NCBI RefSeq assembly: GCF_903992535.2
Contig: NC_052047.1
Span: forward strand, 92,675,985 to 92,739,984
From: Arvicola amphibius
Lineage: Eukaryota > Chordata > Mammalia > Rodentia > Cricetidae
Reading direction: 5' to 3'
DNA: 64,000 nucleotides
This document shows, one piece after another, positions 1 to 10,794 of this stretch. The notes under the pieces are model-generated. The model saw only the letters and a list, made by a program, of their open reading frames with translations. It was not told where the DNA came from and made no database searches. Position numbers and translations under genes: made by a program. Numbering within the stretch: position 1 is the first letter of the stretch; each line of letters opens with the position of its first letter.

Positions 1-405
1 GGAAGTGTGTCATGGATTGGATGGACTGAGCCTTCAACGAGTAACTTCAGGAATTTTTGACTGGCATTACTGTTTGATAGACTTCTGTGGCCTGTTACTG
101 TGTTCAGGCCAGTTATCTTTCTGAAATTCTTCTGCTCTGAAAGTTGTTGTTAGGTGAATGTTGGGAGAAAGGGAGTTTTTTCAATGATTCCTTGCCTTTC
201 CTTGTGCCATTTCTTGGTGCTTTGTAAATAGACGTCTTGCTTCCTGCCTGGGCAGGTGTACCTGAACAGAGGAAGCCACTTCTTTTAAAGTCATAAGATG
301 GTCAATTGTGAGTGCCAGTGACTTTTTTTGTTGTTGTTATACAACTCTTTGCCTAGAGATTTTATGCTAGTATTGTGGAAACCCTCCTCCTTTAAAGTTC
401 CACTA
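1..405. other. Psme4 intron, no recognisable element
   Basis: No open frame, SINE or conserved motif could be recognised. The missing upstream exons (about residues 1-166) were looked for across 1-10497 by their expected peptides and not found, so the whole stretch is treated as one intron. Confidence 0.6.
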
Positions 406-626
406 GTGACTTTTCTTTTTTTTTTTTAAATATTTTATTTATTTGTTATGTATACAATATTCTGTCTGTGTGTATGCCCGCAGGCCAGAAGAGGCCACCA
501 GACCCTATTATTACAGATGGTTGTGAGCCACCATGTGGTTGCTGGGAATTGAACTCAGGACCTTTAGAAGAACAAGCAATGCTCTTAACCTCTGAGCCAT
601 CTCTCCAGCCCGTGACTTTTCTTTTT
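406..626 (-). mobile_element. B2 SINE, antisense, with 15-bp target-site duplication
   Basis: The body at 421-611 is antisense B2: T-rich start, 'ggttgtgagccacc', 'gctgggaattgaactcagga', and an end at 'gagccatctctccagccc'. The 15-nt direct repeat 'gtgacttttcttttt' occurs perfectly at 406-420 and 612-626, marking the insertion. Confidence 0.93.
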
Positions 627-639
627 AAACTTTTAGGTT

Positions 640-812
640 TGTATCTGTGTATGTTCATTATGTGTATACCTAGTCACAGCACTCAGGATGACAGATTACT
701 TAGAATTGGAGTTATGATGGTTGTGAGCCACCGTGTGAGTGCTGGAAGTCAAGCCTGGGGCCATGGGAGAGCAATAAGTGCTCCAAATCTCTGAGCCATC
801 TCTTTGGCCCAG
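640..812 (-). mobile_element. Old B3/B2-like SINE, antisense
   Basis: Contains 'atggttgtgagccacc', 'gtgctggaagtcaagcctgg' and 'ctgagccatctctttggccc', a diverged antisense B3/B2 ending. Confidence 0.75.
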
Positions 813-844
813 ACAGTAGCTGTTGTTTTAAAGAGATGGTTACT

Positions 845-1305
845 CTACTGAATTCATTGTTCAGTGGTGAAGAGCATGCCTAGCATGCCTGAGGTAATGG
901 TTAATATCAGTGTCTCTAAACTATAATTGGACACTTATGCTGGTTTTTGTAATTAACTATACCAAAATTATATTTACCATTCATATTAAGGATGAAAGTA
1001 TAGTTTAGTGTTGAGTGTGTGCCTAGCACTTGTCAAGGCTCTAGGCTTAATCTCTAGCACTAAGCACCATATTCATTCTCTATACTCAGTGACAAAAATA
1101 AATATAAACTGTACTTCTGAGCAGACCACCTGGCTCGTGGATTAAAAGGTACTTGGTGAGCTATGCTAGCCCAGTGACTGGAGTTTAATTTCTTAAACTT
1201 GTCTAAATTCTTGTCTAATTCTAATTTCTTAAACCTTGGCTAAAGGTGGAAGGAATGAACTGACCCCATAGAATTGTCTCCAGCTCCACATCATGCACAC
1301 ATCCA
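845..1305 (+). mobile_element. Degraded tRNA-derived SINE fragments (ID-like and B3-like)
   Basis: 'gagtgtgtgcctagcacttg' near 1012 looks like a worn ID element. 'ctggctcgtggattaaaagg' near 1131 looks like the start of a sense B3/B2. Boundaries are uncertain. Confidence 0.45.
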
Positions 1306-1514
1306 CAATAATAACTGTAAAAAATAATTAAGATATAAATAGCACTTTAACCTTAAAAGAAAAATAGTTATTATAAAATGAGTTTCAAACATGCGGGTGT
1401 CATTATAACAAAATATATGATGTTCATATATTTTGTATCTAATATGATTTTGTTTGTATTTTAAAAAGAAAAGACCAAATACTTTATGCAAGAACTAGAA
1501 GAACTGGAAAGCTG

Positions 1515-1712
1515 GCACAATACTTGAGATCATTGGCTGCTCTTATAGAAGACCTGAGTTTAATTCTCACCGCTCACATGGCAGTTCACAATCTCTTATA
1601 TCTGGCTCCAAGGAATCTGACACCTTCTTCTGGCTTTTTCAGACACTGAACACACATGTATTTACATGCACACAGGCAAAACACTCATAAAGTAAAAATA
1701 AGTCATTCTGTA
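1515..1712 (+). mobile_element. B2/B3 SINE, sense, diverged
   Basis: 'gagtttaattctcaccgctc', 'catggcagttcacaatctc', 'ctgacaccttcttctggc' and a tail of 'cacacaggcaaaacactcat' follow the B2 order on the + strand. Confidence 0.8.
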
Positions 1713-1714
1713 AA

Positions 1715-1882
1715 ACTGGGCATGGTGTACACTCTTAATCCCAGCACTTGGGAGTCAGAGGCAGGCAGATCCCTTGAGTGACAGGCCTGCCTGGTCTACA
1801 GATTTAGTTCCAGGAAAGCTGAGCTACATAGTGAGACTCTATCTCGGAAAACAAAAACAAAATAAAAATAAAGAAATGTAAA
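1715..1882 (+). mobile_element. B1 SINE, sense
   Basis: 'ctgggcatggtgtacactc' then 'taatcccagcacttgggag', 'gaggcaggcagatc', and 'gtgagactctatctcgg' before an A-rich tail. Confidence 0.9.
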
Positions 1883-1999
1883 CAAAGAAACCTTGACATT
1901 AAATAAATATTGGGGCTTAGATAAAGAATATTATAGCAGACATTACATAAAACAAAGGGTGACTAGAGAAAAGGAATATGTAAATCTACAAAGACTGTT

Positions 2000-2085
2000 G
2001 AGTAGGGTTCTGGGGATAGTGTCTGGCAGACAGTACTCCAAAGCAGTGTTGGGATTATAGGACTATGCCACCATACCTAGCTTCT
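2000..2085 (-). mobile_element. B1 SINE remnant, antisense
   Basis: Only the 5' end of the element is left: 'gtgttgggattataggacta' and 'tgccaccatacctagc'. Confidence 0.55.
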
Positions 2086-2209
2086 TACATTTGTTGTTGT
2101 TATCTTGGGATAGTCCACAAATTGTTGGGTATTTTATATTCCTGTTTTTTGATCACTAAAGATTGTTTAGGTTCTCCTCAATTATTTTACTTTAAAAGTG
2201 CCCTATGGT

Positions 2210-2445
2210 GTGCTGGAGAAATGGCTCAGGGATGAAGAGCACATTTTGTTCTTTGCAGAGAATCCAGCTTTGGTTCCCTGGTTCCCAGTGTCCATGTTGG
2301 GCCACTCACAGTGACCTGTAATCCCATCTCCAGGGAGAGTGGAGGTCTCTACCCTCCATAAGCATCTGTACTTAGGTGCATATGCCCATACCCATATCTA
2401 TCCCTACACCCACACATACACATAATTTAAAAATAAGAAAAATAA
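2210..2445 (+). mobile_element. B2/B3 SINE, sense
   Basis: Starts 'tgctggagaaatggctcagg', continues 'gaagagcacattttgttctt' and 'cactcacagtgacctgtaat', then a CA-rich and A-rich tail. Confidence 0.85.
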
Positions 2446-2539
2446 ATATTTTTTAAAATTGTTAAAAATTTTCTGTGAGATTGGGGATTATTTTGATGGA
2501 GTTTATGCTTAGAATGTGTGAAGCACTGAGCTTTTACCC

Positions 2540-2606
2540 CTTCCTCTCACCCTCTCTCCCTCCCTCCTTCTCCACTCTCCCTCTCTCTCTCACACTGAGC
2601 TATAGC

Positions 2607-2661
<55 letters not shown>

Positions 2662-2755
2662 CTATACTTTCACACACATACACTGAGCTATAGCTTCACA
2701 CACACACACAGAACTATACCTTCATGCACACACTGACCTATATATACCTTCACCC
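2540..2755. repeat. Compound CT and CA microsatellite with a minisatellite-like unit
   Basis: A CT-rich tract is followed by about 50 nt of (CA)n at 2610-2659. The unit 'tgagctatagcttca' followed by CA runs recurs near 2596 and 2684, and the related 'agaactatac' unit recurs near 2659 and 2710. Confidence 0.9.
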
Positions 2756-2775
2756 TATGTTCCATATGTGGTTCA

Positions 2776-2850
2776 GTGACTCACAGTATTCTGCCTGCCT
2801 CAACTTTCCCAGAGTTGAAGGCATATGCTACCATACCTAGCAGTCTTTTG
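2776..2850 (-). mobile_element. B1 SINE remnant, antisense
   Basis: 'cacagtattctgcctgcctc' and 'ggcatatgctaccatacctagc'-like ending; diverged. Confidence 0.5.
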
Positions 2851-2919
2851 CTTCAATTAATCATACCTTTTTTTTTTTTCCTGATTTTGATTCTGTAAGA
2901 ACAGATTTTCTAGGTTGTG

Positions 2920-3475
2920 GTTGGAGGCTACTTGCTTGTTTCTTGGCCACCAGACTCCTGAAATAATCACACAGGAAACTGGGGCTGGAGAGATGGCTCA
3001 GAGGTTAAGAGCACTGCCAAAGGTCCTGAGTTCAATTCCCAGCAACCACATGGTGACTCACAACCATCTCTAATGGGGTCTGGTGCCCTCTTCTGGCCTG
3101 AAGGCATACACACAGACAGAATATTATATACATAATAAATAAATATTTTTTTAAAAAAAATCACACAGGAAACGATATTATTTAAATTACTGCTTGACCA
3201 ATCACTTAAGTGTATTGCTAGCTAGCTCTTTATCTTTGGTTAATCCATTTCTATTATTTTATATTTTACTGTGAGGGTCCTGGACCTGGCAGCTCACATC
3301 TTTCCCCTCTGATGGCTCCATGACATCTCTTTGACTCCGCCTACTCTCTGTATATATCTTTTCCAGCCTGTTAAGCCATTGGCTGAAAGCAGCTTCTTTA
3401 TTCATTAGCCAATAAAAGCAGCACATATACAGAAAGACTTCCCACACAACTAGACCACGAGCCTTCTTCCTGTAT
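2920..3475. mobile_element. LTR-like / medium-reiterated rodent repeat, split by a B2
   Basis: The right part ends 'gcttctttattcattagcca', 'ataaaagcagcacatataca', 'gacttcccacac'. The same kind of end closes the separate element at 48617-48993, so these are two members of one family (possibly RMER1-like; name uncertain). It is interrupted at 2980-3158 by a B2. Confidence 0.7.
2965..3173 (+). mobile_element. B2 SINE, sense, nested, with 15-bp target-site duplication
   Basis: The body 2980-3158 reads 'ggggctggagagatggctca', 'gttaagagcactgcc', 'gtcctgagttcaattcccag' and ends in an A/T-rich tail. The perfect 15-nt repeat 'aatcacacaggaaac' flanks it at 2965-2979 and 3159-3173. Confidence 0.95.
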
Positions 3476-3779
3476 CAGGTTTTCTTTTCACTTAATATGC
3501 CCTTCCATGTTCCCAGAGCTCTGAGATAAAGTTTGACAGGTGTTTTGTGAAATTTTAAGTTTTTTGGTGTTTTTTTAAACATATTTCTATCCATAAGATA
3601 GTGTTTTTATAAGTAGCAGTTTTTTTCCGTTTATGCTGCAGGCTAAAATTGATGCTCTTAATGGGTGAACTATATTGAGCCAGTGACCCAGAGTGATTGA
3701 CACATAGGGTTGTGTGTCTGCACTTCAGGGAATGCATTGTAAAGTGTGCCATTGATTTGTTACTTTGCTTCTCTTCAGG

Positions 3780-3891
3780 AAATTCAGTTTTGAAAAGCTG
3801 GGTATATGGTACACAGCTTTTATCCCAGCACTGGGGAGGTAGCTATCTCTAAAACAAAGGAATAATATAATTTTTAAATTCAGTTTTGAAA
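3780..3891 (+). mobile_element. Truncated B1 SINE, sense, with 16-bp target-site duplication
   Basis: The 80-bp body (3796-3875) starts 'gctgggtatatggtacacag' and includes 'tatcccagcactggggag'. The 16-nt repeat 'aaattcagttttgaaa' at 3780-3795 and 3876-3891 flanks it exactly. The middle of the element is missing. Confidence 0.9.
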
Positions 3892-4039
3892 TACTTTGTT
3901 CTTTAGGTTTTGGGCCTCCTCCCAAGCTTCCTTTGAGTTGAAGACTGCTGTTCTTGGTTTTTGAGCAGAAAACCAGCAAGTGCTTACAGTGGTCATTGGA
4001 CCTCCTCGTTCTTCCCAGCACGTCTGTGTCTGAATTTCT

Positions 4040-4051
4040 GGGGGGGGGGGG
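4040..4051. repeat. (G)12 homopolymer
   Basis: Twelve consecutive G, a likely length-variable site. Confidence 0.9.
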
Positions 4052-4529
4052 ACAGTTTCGACAGTTATCAATTTTGTGTTCAACATTGTTTTGGCACACT
4101 AATGCAGCAAGCTGTGCTTTAAACTTTTATAGTCAAGAGATAAAGTTATTTTTTTATAAGCATTTTATTTCTTAACACCTTTTAACTTAGAAGGAGCCAT
4201 TTTATTTATTGACTTGCTTCCTTAGAATTGATTGTATCTTGACACATTTAAAACAGCTTTGTCATTTCACAGTCTGTTCTCATACTATTTTTAGATGACT
4301 TTATAATCAGAAATGCTTCATTTGTTAACCGTTTGTCTTTCAGCTGTGTGCCTTGTGTGTTTGTCCTTATGGAAGCCACGGCTTAGAGTGCCATGTGCTT
4401 CATTCCATTTTAAAAGCTGCTCCTGTTTAGAGCAAAGATAATCAACATTTTCTCCTCTCTCTTCCTTACTTCCTTTCCATCTCAGACTTCCAAGTACTGA
4501 GATTGTTGGCAATTGGAAGAGGTTTTGTT

Positions 4530-4702
4530 GTTGTTGTTTTAATTGTTTTGTTTGTTTATTTTAAGACAAGATCTCTATGTTGTCCTGTCTGTTGAGGAAC
4601 TCACTATATAAAACATACTGGCTTTGAACTCAGAGATCTGCTTGCCTCTGCCTCTTGTGTACTGGGACTAAAGGAGTGCATCCCCTCGCCTGTCCTGGTA
4701 GA
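4530..4702 (-). mobile_element. B1 SINE, antisense
   Basis: T/G-rich start, 'ttaagacaagatctctatgt', 'ctttgaactcagagatctgc', 'ttgcctctgcctcttgtgta', 'ctgggactaaagg'. Confidence 0.85.
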
Positions 4703-5029
4703 GTTTTTAATTTAGTAGAAAATATAAACTTGTGAAGGAGGTAAGTATTTGTAAGGCTGACACTAGCAACATGATAACTTATAAACTGTTTACCTAAGAA
4801 AGAAACACACAAATCTTTTTGGTTATGATTTATTTTATAAAACAATGTTCTTTATACTCTGAGTGGCATATTGCAAGTTAAAAATACAGAGTGTGATACA
4901 GGTTATTTTTGCTAATAAGATTTAAGAATTATGCATTTGTGAGTTTTTATCTTTGGATAGGGACAGTTTACATTTAAGTTCCTGTGTACACATTTGTTTA
5001 TCCCCTCTCCCCACACATATCCCCCTTGT

Positions 5030-5290
5030 ATACATGAGGTAGTGAGAGAACAGCTTGTGAGAGGCATCAGCCTTGGAAACCTGCACTTTACTTGCTAAGC
5101 CATCCTGCCAGCCCTAATTTAGTTGTTTTTTTTTGTGGATTTTTAGTTATTTCTTATTTATTATTTTGTGTTTGCCAGTGTTTTGCCTGCATGAATGTCT
5201 GGCCAACACTTGCAGGCAGTACTGGTGGAGGCCAGAAGAGCACAGCAGATTCCCTGGGTCTGGAGTTATACATGGCTGTGAACCTCTTTT
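5030..5290 (-). mobile_element. Two diverged B2/B3 fragments, antisense
   Basis: The first ends 'gctaagccatcctgccagccc'-like near 5095-5115. The second contains 'gtttgccagtgttttgcctg' and 'gaggccagaagagcacagca'. Confidence 0.65.
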
Positions 5291-5315
5291 CATTAAGAGT
5301 AGTTTTGGGAAGGAG

Positions 5316-5372
5316 TGGGTCTATAGCTCAGTGGTGGAGCACTTGTCTCATGCTCAAGGTTCTGGGTTAACT
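5316..5372 (+). mobile_element. ID element fragment, sense
   Basis: 'gtctatagctcagtggtgga' then 'gcacttgtctcatgctcaag' and 'gttctgggtt' keep the tRNA A-box/B-box layout of ID/BC1. Confidence 0.75.
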
Positions 5373-5486
5373 TTAATAATAACTCAATTATTTATAAATT
5401 ATGTTTTAAGTTATGTATTATTTTTATATAGTATATTTTACTCTGATAATTTTATATACTATACAATGTTTGGGTTTTTTAAATGT

Positions 5487-5660
5487 ATAATTTGTTTTTA
5501 TTTTATGTTCATTGGTGTTTTACCTGCATGTATGTCTGGGTGAGGGTGTCAGAAACTCTGAAACTGGTGTTTGCAGCCATGTGGTTGCTGACAGTTGAAC
5601 TCAGGTTTTCTGGAAGCACAGCCAGTACTCTTAACTGCTGACCATCTCTCTGGCCCCTGC
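5487..5660 (-). mobile_element. B3/B2 SINE, antisense
   Basis: 'gtgttttacctgcatgtatg', 'agccatgtggttgctgacag', 'ttgaactcaggttttctgga' and 'accatctctctggcccc'. Confidence 0.85.
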
Positions 5661-5664
5661 TTTT

Positions 5665-5885
5665 TTTGTTGTTGTTGTTTTGTTTTTTTGTGTTTTTGTT
5701 GTTGTTGTTGTTTTTGTGGGTTTTTTGTGGTTTTTTTTTTTTTTTTGAGACAGGGTCTTACTTGTATATCCTTGGCTAGCTTGGAGCTCACTGTCTAGAC
5801 CAGGTTGGCCTCTTAACTCATAGAGGTCCACCTTTCTCTACTTCCTGAGTATTGGAATTAAAGGCCTGCACCATCAGTGGGCCCT
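5665..5885 (-). mobile_element. (TTG)n/T tract plus B1 SINE, antisense
   Basis: A T-rich (TTG)n head (5665-5745) is followed by 'gagacagggtcttacttgta', 'ctagaccaggttggcctc' and 'ggaattaaaggcctgcacc'. Confidence 0.85.
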
Positions 5886-6074
5886 ATACATAAAGAGTTG
5901 TTTATCAGATTCACCCTCACTCGTCCTTTCTCGACTTCCTTCCCATGTCACCTTCCAACTTAATGTCTTTTTAAAAGGCAATTTTAAGTATTTTTCCTTT
6001 ATATTTTATTTTATGCAGCAGTATGTTTTTCATAGTAACACGCCTCTAGGAAAATTTCATTATTTTCCTTTTTT

Positions 6075-6436
6075 GGGAGGTGGAGGTAGGATCTTGCTGT
6101 GTAGGCCAGGTAGGACTCCAGCACTCCTGCCTCCACACCTGGCCTGGTACTTGTTTTCAATTATCTGTGTACCACTGTCCCGCTCCCATTTGTGGTTGTT
6201 AGTGATGGAGCCTAGGGCTTTGTACTTGCTAAGCAAGTGTTGTACCACAGAGGTGTACCCTGACTTGGCTTTCTGTATTGATTTATCACAGAGTTATTTG
6301 TTTCTTGTTCTCTTTTGCTTTTGGTTTTTGAGACAGATCTTACTATGTAGCCCAGACTGGCCTCAAACTCATAGTCCTCCTGCCTCTGCTTCCCCAGGGC
6401 TGGGATCACAGTGTGTGTCACCACACTTGGCTTACA
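6075..6436 (-). mobile_element. SINE cluster: B1 remnant, ID, B1, all antisense
   Basis: A B1 remnant lies near 6085-6155. An antisense ID at about 6195-6262 reads 'gatggagcctagggctttgt' and 'gctaagcaagtgttgtacca'. A fuller B1 at 6312-6436 reads 'gagacagatcttactatgta', 'cccagactggcctcaaactc' and 'gctgggatcacagtgtgtg'. Confidence 0.8.
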
Positions 6437-6867
6437 GAGGGCCATTTGAATTAGTACTCTCATGGTTAACATCACTTTTATGTCTTTTATTCTTCTCTTT
6501 CCCCATTCACTACATAAAAATAACACATTCTAGACTCTGGATTTTCTTACTGCTCATGAATGATTGAACCCAAAATTTGATAGATAATGAAATGATAAAA
6601 GTAATTTCCCCGTGACCTGTCACTTCAGTCATTTTCACCAGTTATTTAATCAATAAACAGTGATTATGAACATGGTATTTGCAGTTTCTAAAATACTTAC
6701 TTGAGGAAGATTGTACTTACTTTTAAACTATTCTACCTTTATTCAAGAATTAGAGAATAAGTAATTGAATTTTGTTAATGTCCTTTATAATATTTCTGTC
6801 AAAAGTTGTGTTTTTGCTATAGGGATTTTTCAAAAACAAATATAACTAATCTTTTTAGAGCAATTAA

Positions 6868-7055
6868 AAAAATTCACAAGTTGGAGAAATGATTCCACAG
6901 TTAAGAGAACATACTGTTTTTCCAGAGGACCCAAGTTAGGTTTCAAGCACCCATGTCAGGCAACTCACAACTGCCCATAACTAAAGATTGTAGGGGATCT
7001 GATACCCTCTTCAGACCTCTATGGGTACCCTCTCTCCCATATTTAAAAAATAGTT
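6868..7055 (+). mobile_element. B2 SINE, sense, diverged
   Basis: 'gttggagaaatgattccaca', 'ccagaggacccaagttaggt', 'caactcacaactgcccataa', 'gataccctcttcagacctct'. Confidence 0.8.
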
Positions 7056-7186
7056 CAAATTCTTCAAGGTTTGAAGTAATTAAACTAATTTTACCTGAGA
7101 AGGAAGTCTAATTACAGTAACATTTTATTTTAGATAAATACTTTTATGAAAACTTTTAATGAAAAACTAGTACTGACATTGCTTTA

Positions 7187-7218
<32 letters not shown>
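7187..7218. repeat. (ATG)n trinucleotide microsatellite
   Basis: About 10.7 uninterrupted copies of ATG. Confidence 0.95.
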
Positions 7219-7600
7219 ATATTGTGATTATTTATACCTAATAAAATCTGACTGTGAAAAAGTGACTAATGACTATCTGTATAACTGAACATTGTTAGAT
7301 CTTGAAAGATGGGTGATGGAAAAAAGCTTGACTAAGAGTGGGTTTGTTTAGACCTAGAAAAAGAAGATAACATTGGCTTCTACATGAAGAAATAGGTACT
7401 TGTTCATAGAAAAAGAACACTCTTAGGAGTGTAAGGGGGTAAAGGTAGATCGTGCCATTGTTGTTTCCCAGTCCGTATGTGAAGACAGCAGACAGAATTA
7501 CCTAACAAGAAAATTTAATTCTGTTGAGGCTATGAGTACTTCTGGGCTTTTTCTTACTTTGAATATATATGTGTGTTTGGGGTTTAAGAGTTAATCTTGT

Positions 7601-7845
7601 GGCTGAAGAGATGGTTCAGTGATTAAGAGCACCACGTCCGCTTCCAGAGGACATGAGTTTGAATCCCAATACCTACACGGTGACTTAGAATCATCTGTTT
7701 GCAGCTCCAGCCCCAAAGGATCCTATACTCTTGATCTTCATGGGCACCAGGCATGCAGTGATACAGAGACATGCAGGCAGACAGTACACATATACATAAA
7801 GTAGTTAATTCTTTAAAAGTTAAAAAAATTAAAAAGTAATCTTAT
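7601..7845 (+). mobile_element. B2 SINE, sense
   Basis: 'gtggctgaagagatggttca', 'gattaagagcaccacgtccg', 'ccagaggacatgagtttgaa', then a CA/TA tail. Confidence 0.88.
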
Positions 7846-7849
7846 CTTG

Positions 7850-8194
7850 ATAGCAAAAAAAACCTCTCTGATTTTGAAGTTCACGTTTTAGTGATTAGAA
7901 GCAGAAGCTGTTGAACTTGCAGATACAGTTAGAGTATATTAGTGTTGTCCTGAGGAAACTGGATGTGGAAATTCACGTGGGACTTAAAGAGGACCAAAAG
8001 CTTAAGATTCACTTTTTGTATGGTTAAAGAGAAATTTCTCATTTTGCTATGATGTCCTGAATCATAAATTCATGGCTGATAGGCAGAATTGCTGCTGAAG
8101 CAAAATGAGCACAACTTTTTATTTTTATGAAATTAAAAGTATAATGATTTTTGCAAAGTATGATTTAATAATTGTTATTTTCTCTGGTACCTAC
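7850..8194. other. Unique intron, nothing recognised
   Basis: No SINE, simple repeat or coding signal recognised. Confidence 0.5.
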
Positions 8195-8405
8195 TAAATA
8201 ATTCTGAGCTACCTAACAGCTTTCAGTATATTATCTCAGCTAATTTTTATGATAGCTTTATGAAAGGATAGGTATTATTTGTCAAAATGGAAAGTACTAA
8301 CCTGTAATATTACACTCCTAGAAACAGTGGAGTTGGTATTCAAATTCAGATTGGTCTGACTCTTAGGCTCAAACCAAAGCACTGTGTACTACTCCATGAC
8401 CTTAT
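8195..8405 (+). mobile_element. Ancient MIR SINE
   Basis: The order of motifs follows MIR: 'atgatagctttatgaaagga', 'taggtattatt', 'tcaaattcagattggtctga', 'ctcttaggctcaaacc', 'actactccatgacctta'. Heavily diverged, as expected for a pre-rodent element. Confidence 0.65.
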
Positions 8406-10497
8406 TTTTTAAGTGAACATAGAATTTCTAAGAGGAAATAGGATGTGAGAGTCCCCATCGAAAGCTTTTAATCACTCCGTAGATCCCTTTAAAAAAATTA
8501 GCTGTTTGAGTTATCAGTCTAGTATTATAAATTTCCAATAATTGGAAAGTATGTAGTGATTAGTCATTCCCACTAAAAAATTAGTAAACTATGGTGTAGT
8601 AGCATCTAGCCTTAACCTTTTATTTTATTTTTAAACAGAAACATTGTTCCCTTCATCTTGAGAGATTACAAGAGTCACAAAAGGTCACTATACAGATATC
8701 ACAGGTTAGAGAGATTGTACCCTTTTCTGAATAAAGAGCATAAATTCCATGGTGCAGGCCTTATGTGGAAGAAGGGGTTGGAATTGACTTTATATGAATG
8801 AGATCACACTCTACAACCCTCTACTCTATAGCAAGTTACAGAAATAGGTGTTATCATTAACTTCCGTGTCTGTTTCAAGAATGAAGGCAACACGTAGCTG
8901 TGCAGTCTCTAATGACTTGTTTTTTGAAATAATTTGTGATGTTAGGATAGTTTCTTTCTTGGTGTAGGAAATTATTTAGGAGAAACAGCAGGTTTTCTGT
9001 ACCATTTAAATCTGAAACCAGTTGCCACAAGCTAGTAAAATCAATGGAAAGTTAATGTGAGCACAGACATTAGGAGGTGGTAGGGTCATGTATCTTTTCC
9101 TTTTCCTTAGAATTCACCTTTAAAGTATGATCTTAAATTAACTGGGCGGCTTTCTAAACCTACATGTTGATTGTATAATTTGTTACTAACTGGTTTTTCA
9201 ATCCAAACTGAAAGAAGATCCCAGATATGTGCTGTTTGTTTCCCTGAGAAAAAGCATTTATTGAGTTTTGTAAGCAAATAGAAGGTTAAGTATCTCTGCA
9301 AACTTGAACAGCCTTATTAGAAACACATTTGGTATCCTGGAGTAATTAGTTAGAGAAAAATTTACCCCCAACTCCCTCTTTTTTCATTAGACAAACATAG
9401 ATCCCCAGTAAACTTCCCTAATTGTCTGGTTTTTTGTGTGTGAGAGAAAAGAGCTGTTCTCTGGGGATCAGAACAGTGCTTCCTGATGTAGCCCGTTTTC
9501 TGGCGTAAAGGTCACCTTTGAGTACTTTCTGATTCCCCCTCCCCCTAACAGCGGTTAGTTAATAACAAGATTGCAGTTCTCTTTCTAGGTTGAAGTTACA
9601 TAATGTATTAGGTGCTTATGCAGAGCTTATTTTATTATGTTCTTTGGCATCTCTTAGTAGTTTAGTTCTTAAGTTTTCAGAGAAATTGGTCAGACCGCTG
9701 GACTTGAATTTCAGAAGAGTTAATGATAAAATGGCGGAAAGCCACCCCTGTCCTACCCTTGAATATTGGGCATTTTTCTGGTTTTATTAGTGTTTACCAT
9801 ACTGTAAGTAGTCACAGATTTGTTTTAAATTTTAGTTCATGATACCCCTTTGTTTTGTTTGCATTTGACCAGTTTTAACTGTGGTCTAGTTGATATCTTA
9901 AACATTCTATACTGGTCATGTATTTAAACCAATATCCATGGCCTTTTCATTGAAATTCATGTGAGGTTTTCATTTTGCTCACCTAATTTTCAGTGGCTGT
10001 TCAAACAGATGGTCGTTTTTGATAATTTTCCTAGCAGTAAAATGCATTGAAGGGTTAAAGAACTTTTTAAAGTTGATTGACAAGAGTTATACCAGTTGTT
10101 GGTAGAAGCACAATATATATCATTATATTCCAGTTTATATTTGATGTAAAAACACTATAATAGAAGTAACTATTTAGAATTTCCAATCATTGGGGTTACT
10201 TTGTGTGTGTTAAATATGGCTGTTGTTACTCACTTTGTAAACTGAGAGGGGTTTTTCCTTTTTCCAGTATAATGTTCGTTAAAAAAAAAAAAAAAATGAG
10301 CAAAATGAGGGCAGAGGAAAAATCAGCTTAAGAAATCTAGGTAGATTATCCTTTTAATTCTATTTATAGCAAAGAGAAGGTTTAGTTATTACATGCAAAC
10401 AGATAATATCTGAATGTGTGTATATGGGTATGGGTTGTAGAATTAGCTGTGTTTAAATACTCCAATGTAATTTATCACATGGCTTTTTCTCCTCCAG
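8406..10497. other. Unique intron upstream of window exon 1
   Basis: Low in recognisable SINEs apart from a poly(A) tract near 10280-10294. Several short frames occur but none resembles a known protein or has splice-site support. Relative freedom from young SINEs may reflect age or constraint; no specific element is identified. Confidence 0.5.
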
Positions 10498-10542
10498 TTC
10501 TGTAGAAAATGTTCTCAAAACACTCGTGAAAAGCTGCCGACC
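10498..10542 (+). CDS. Psme4: Psme4 window exon 1
   Basis: Acceptor 'tttttctcctccag', donor 'gtaagtag'. Starts on the third base of a split codon and ends two bases into a Pro codon (45 nt). Encodes [14 protein letters not shown], about residues 168-181. Confidence 0.96.
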
Positions 10543-10751
10543 GTAAGTAGCTCTCAGTTTATAAAGCCTCTTGTTTACCTGTGGGCCTTTCCTCATCTTT
10601 AGTGTACTTTGAAGAGGAAGTTAAAGGTATAAATAGTTTCTGATATTGTAGTGCTAGTCATTGAACACAATACAGTGTTCCCAGATCCTGATTGAAGTTT
10701 TACTTCTTTTGTAAAAAGTTAATTTATTAATATTTTGTGTGTGTGTGTGTG

Positions 10752-10794
<43 letters not shown>

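Noticed and set aside
845..1075. tRNA-like motifs that could be tRNA genes
   Set aside because: The A- and B-box-like sequences belong to ID-type SINEs and are degraded; no cloverleaf could be drawn.
3725..4099. 124-codon minus-strand open frame
   Set aside because: Passes through a G12 homopolymer and a truncated B1 with its target-site duplications; no coding signature.
5133..5543. 136-codon open frame
   Set aside because: Made of B2/B3 and ID fragments followed by AT-rich sequence.
6013..6567. 184-codon open frame
   Set aside because: It runs through three antisense SINE fragments (B1, ID, B1); no family resemblance, promoter or splice support.
9590..9790. 66-codon open frame in unique sequence preceded by an AG
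   Set aside because: Not part of known PA200, no clear donor, no recognisable domain.
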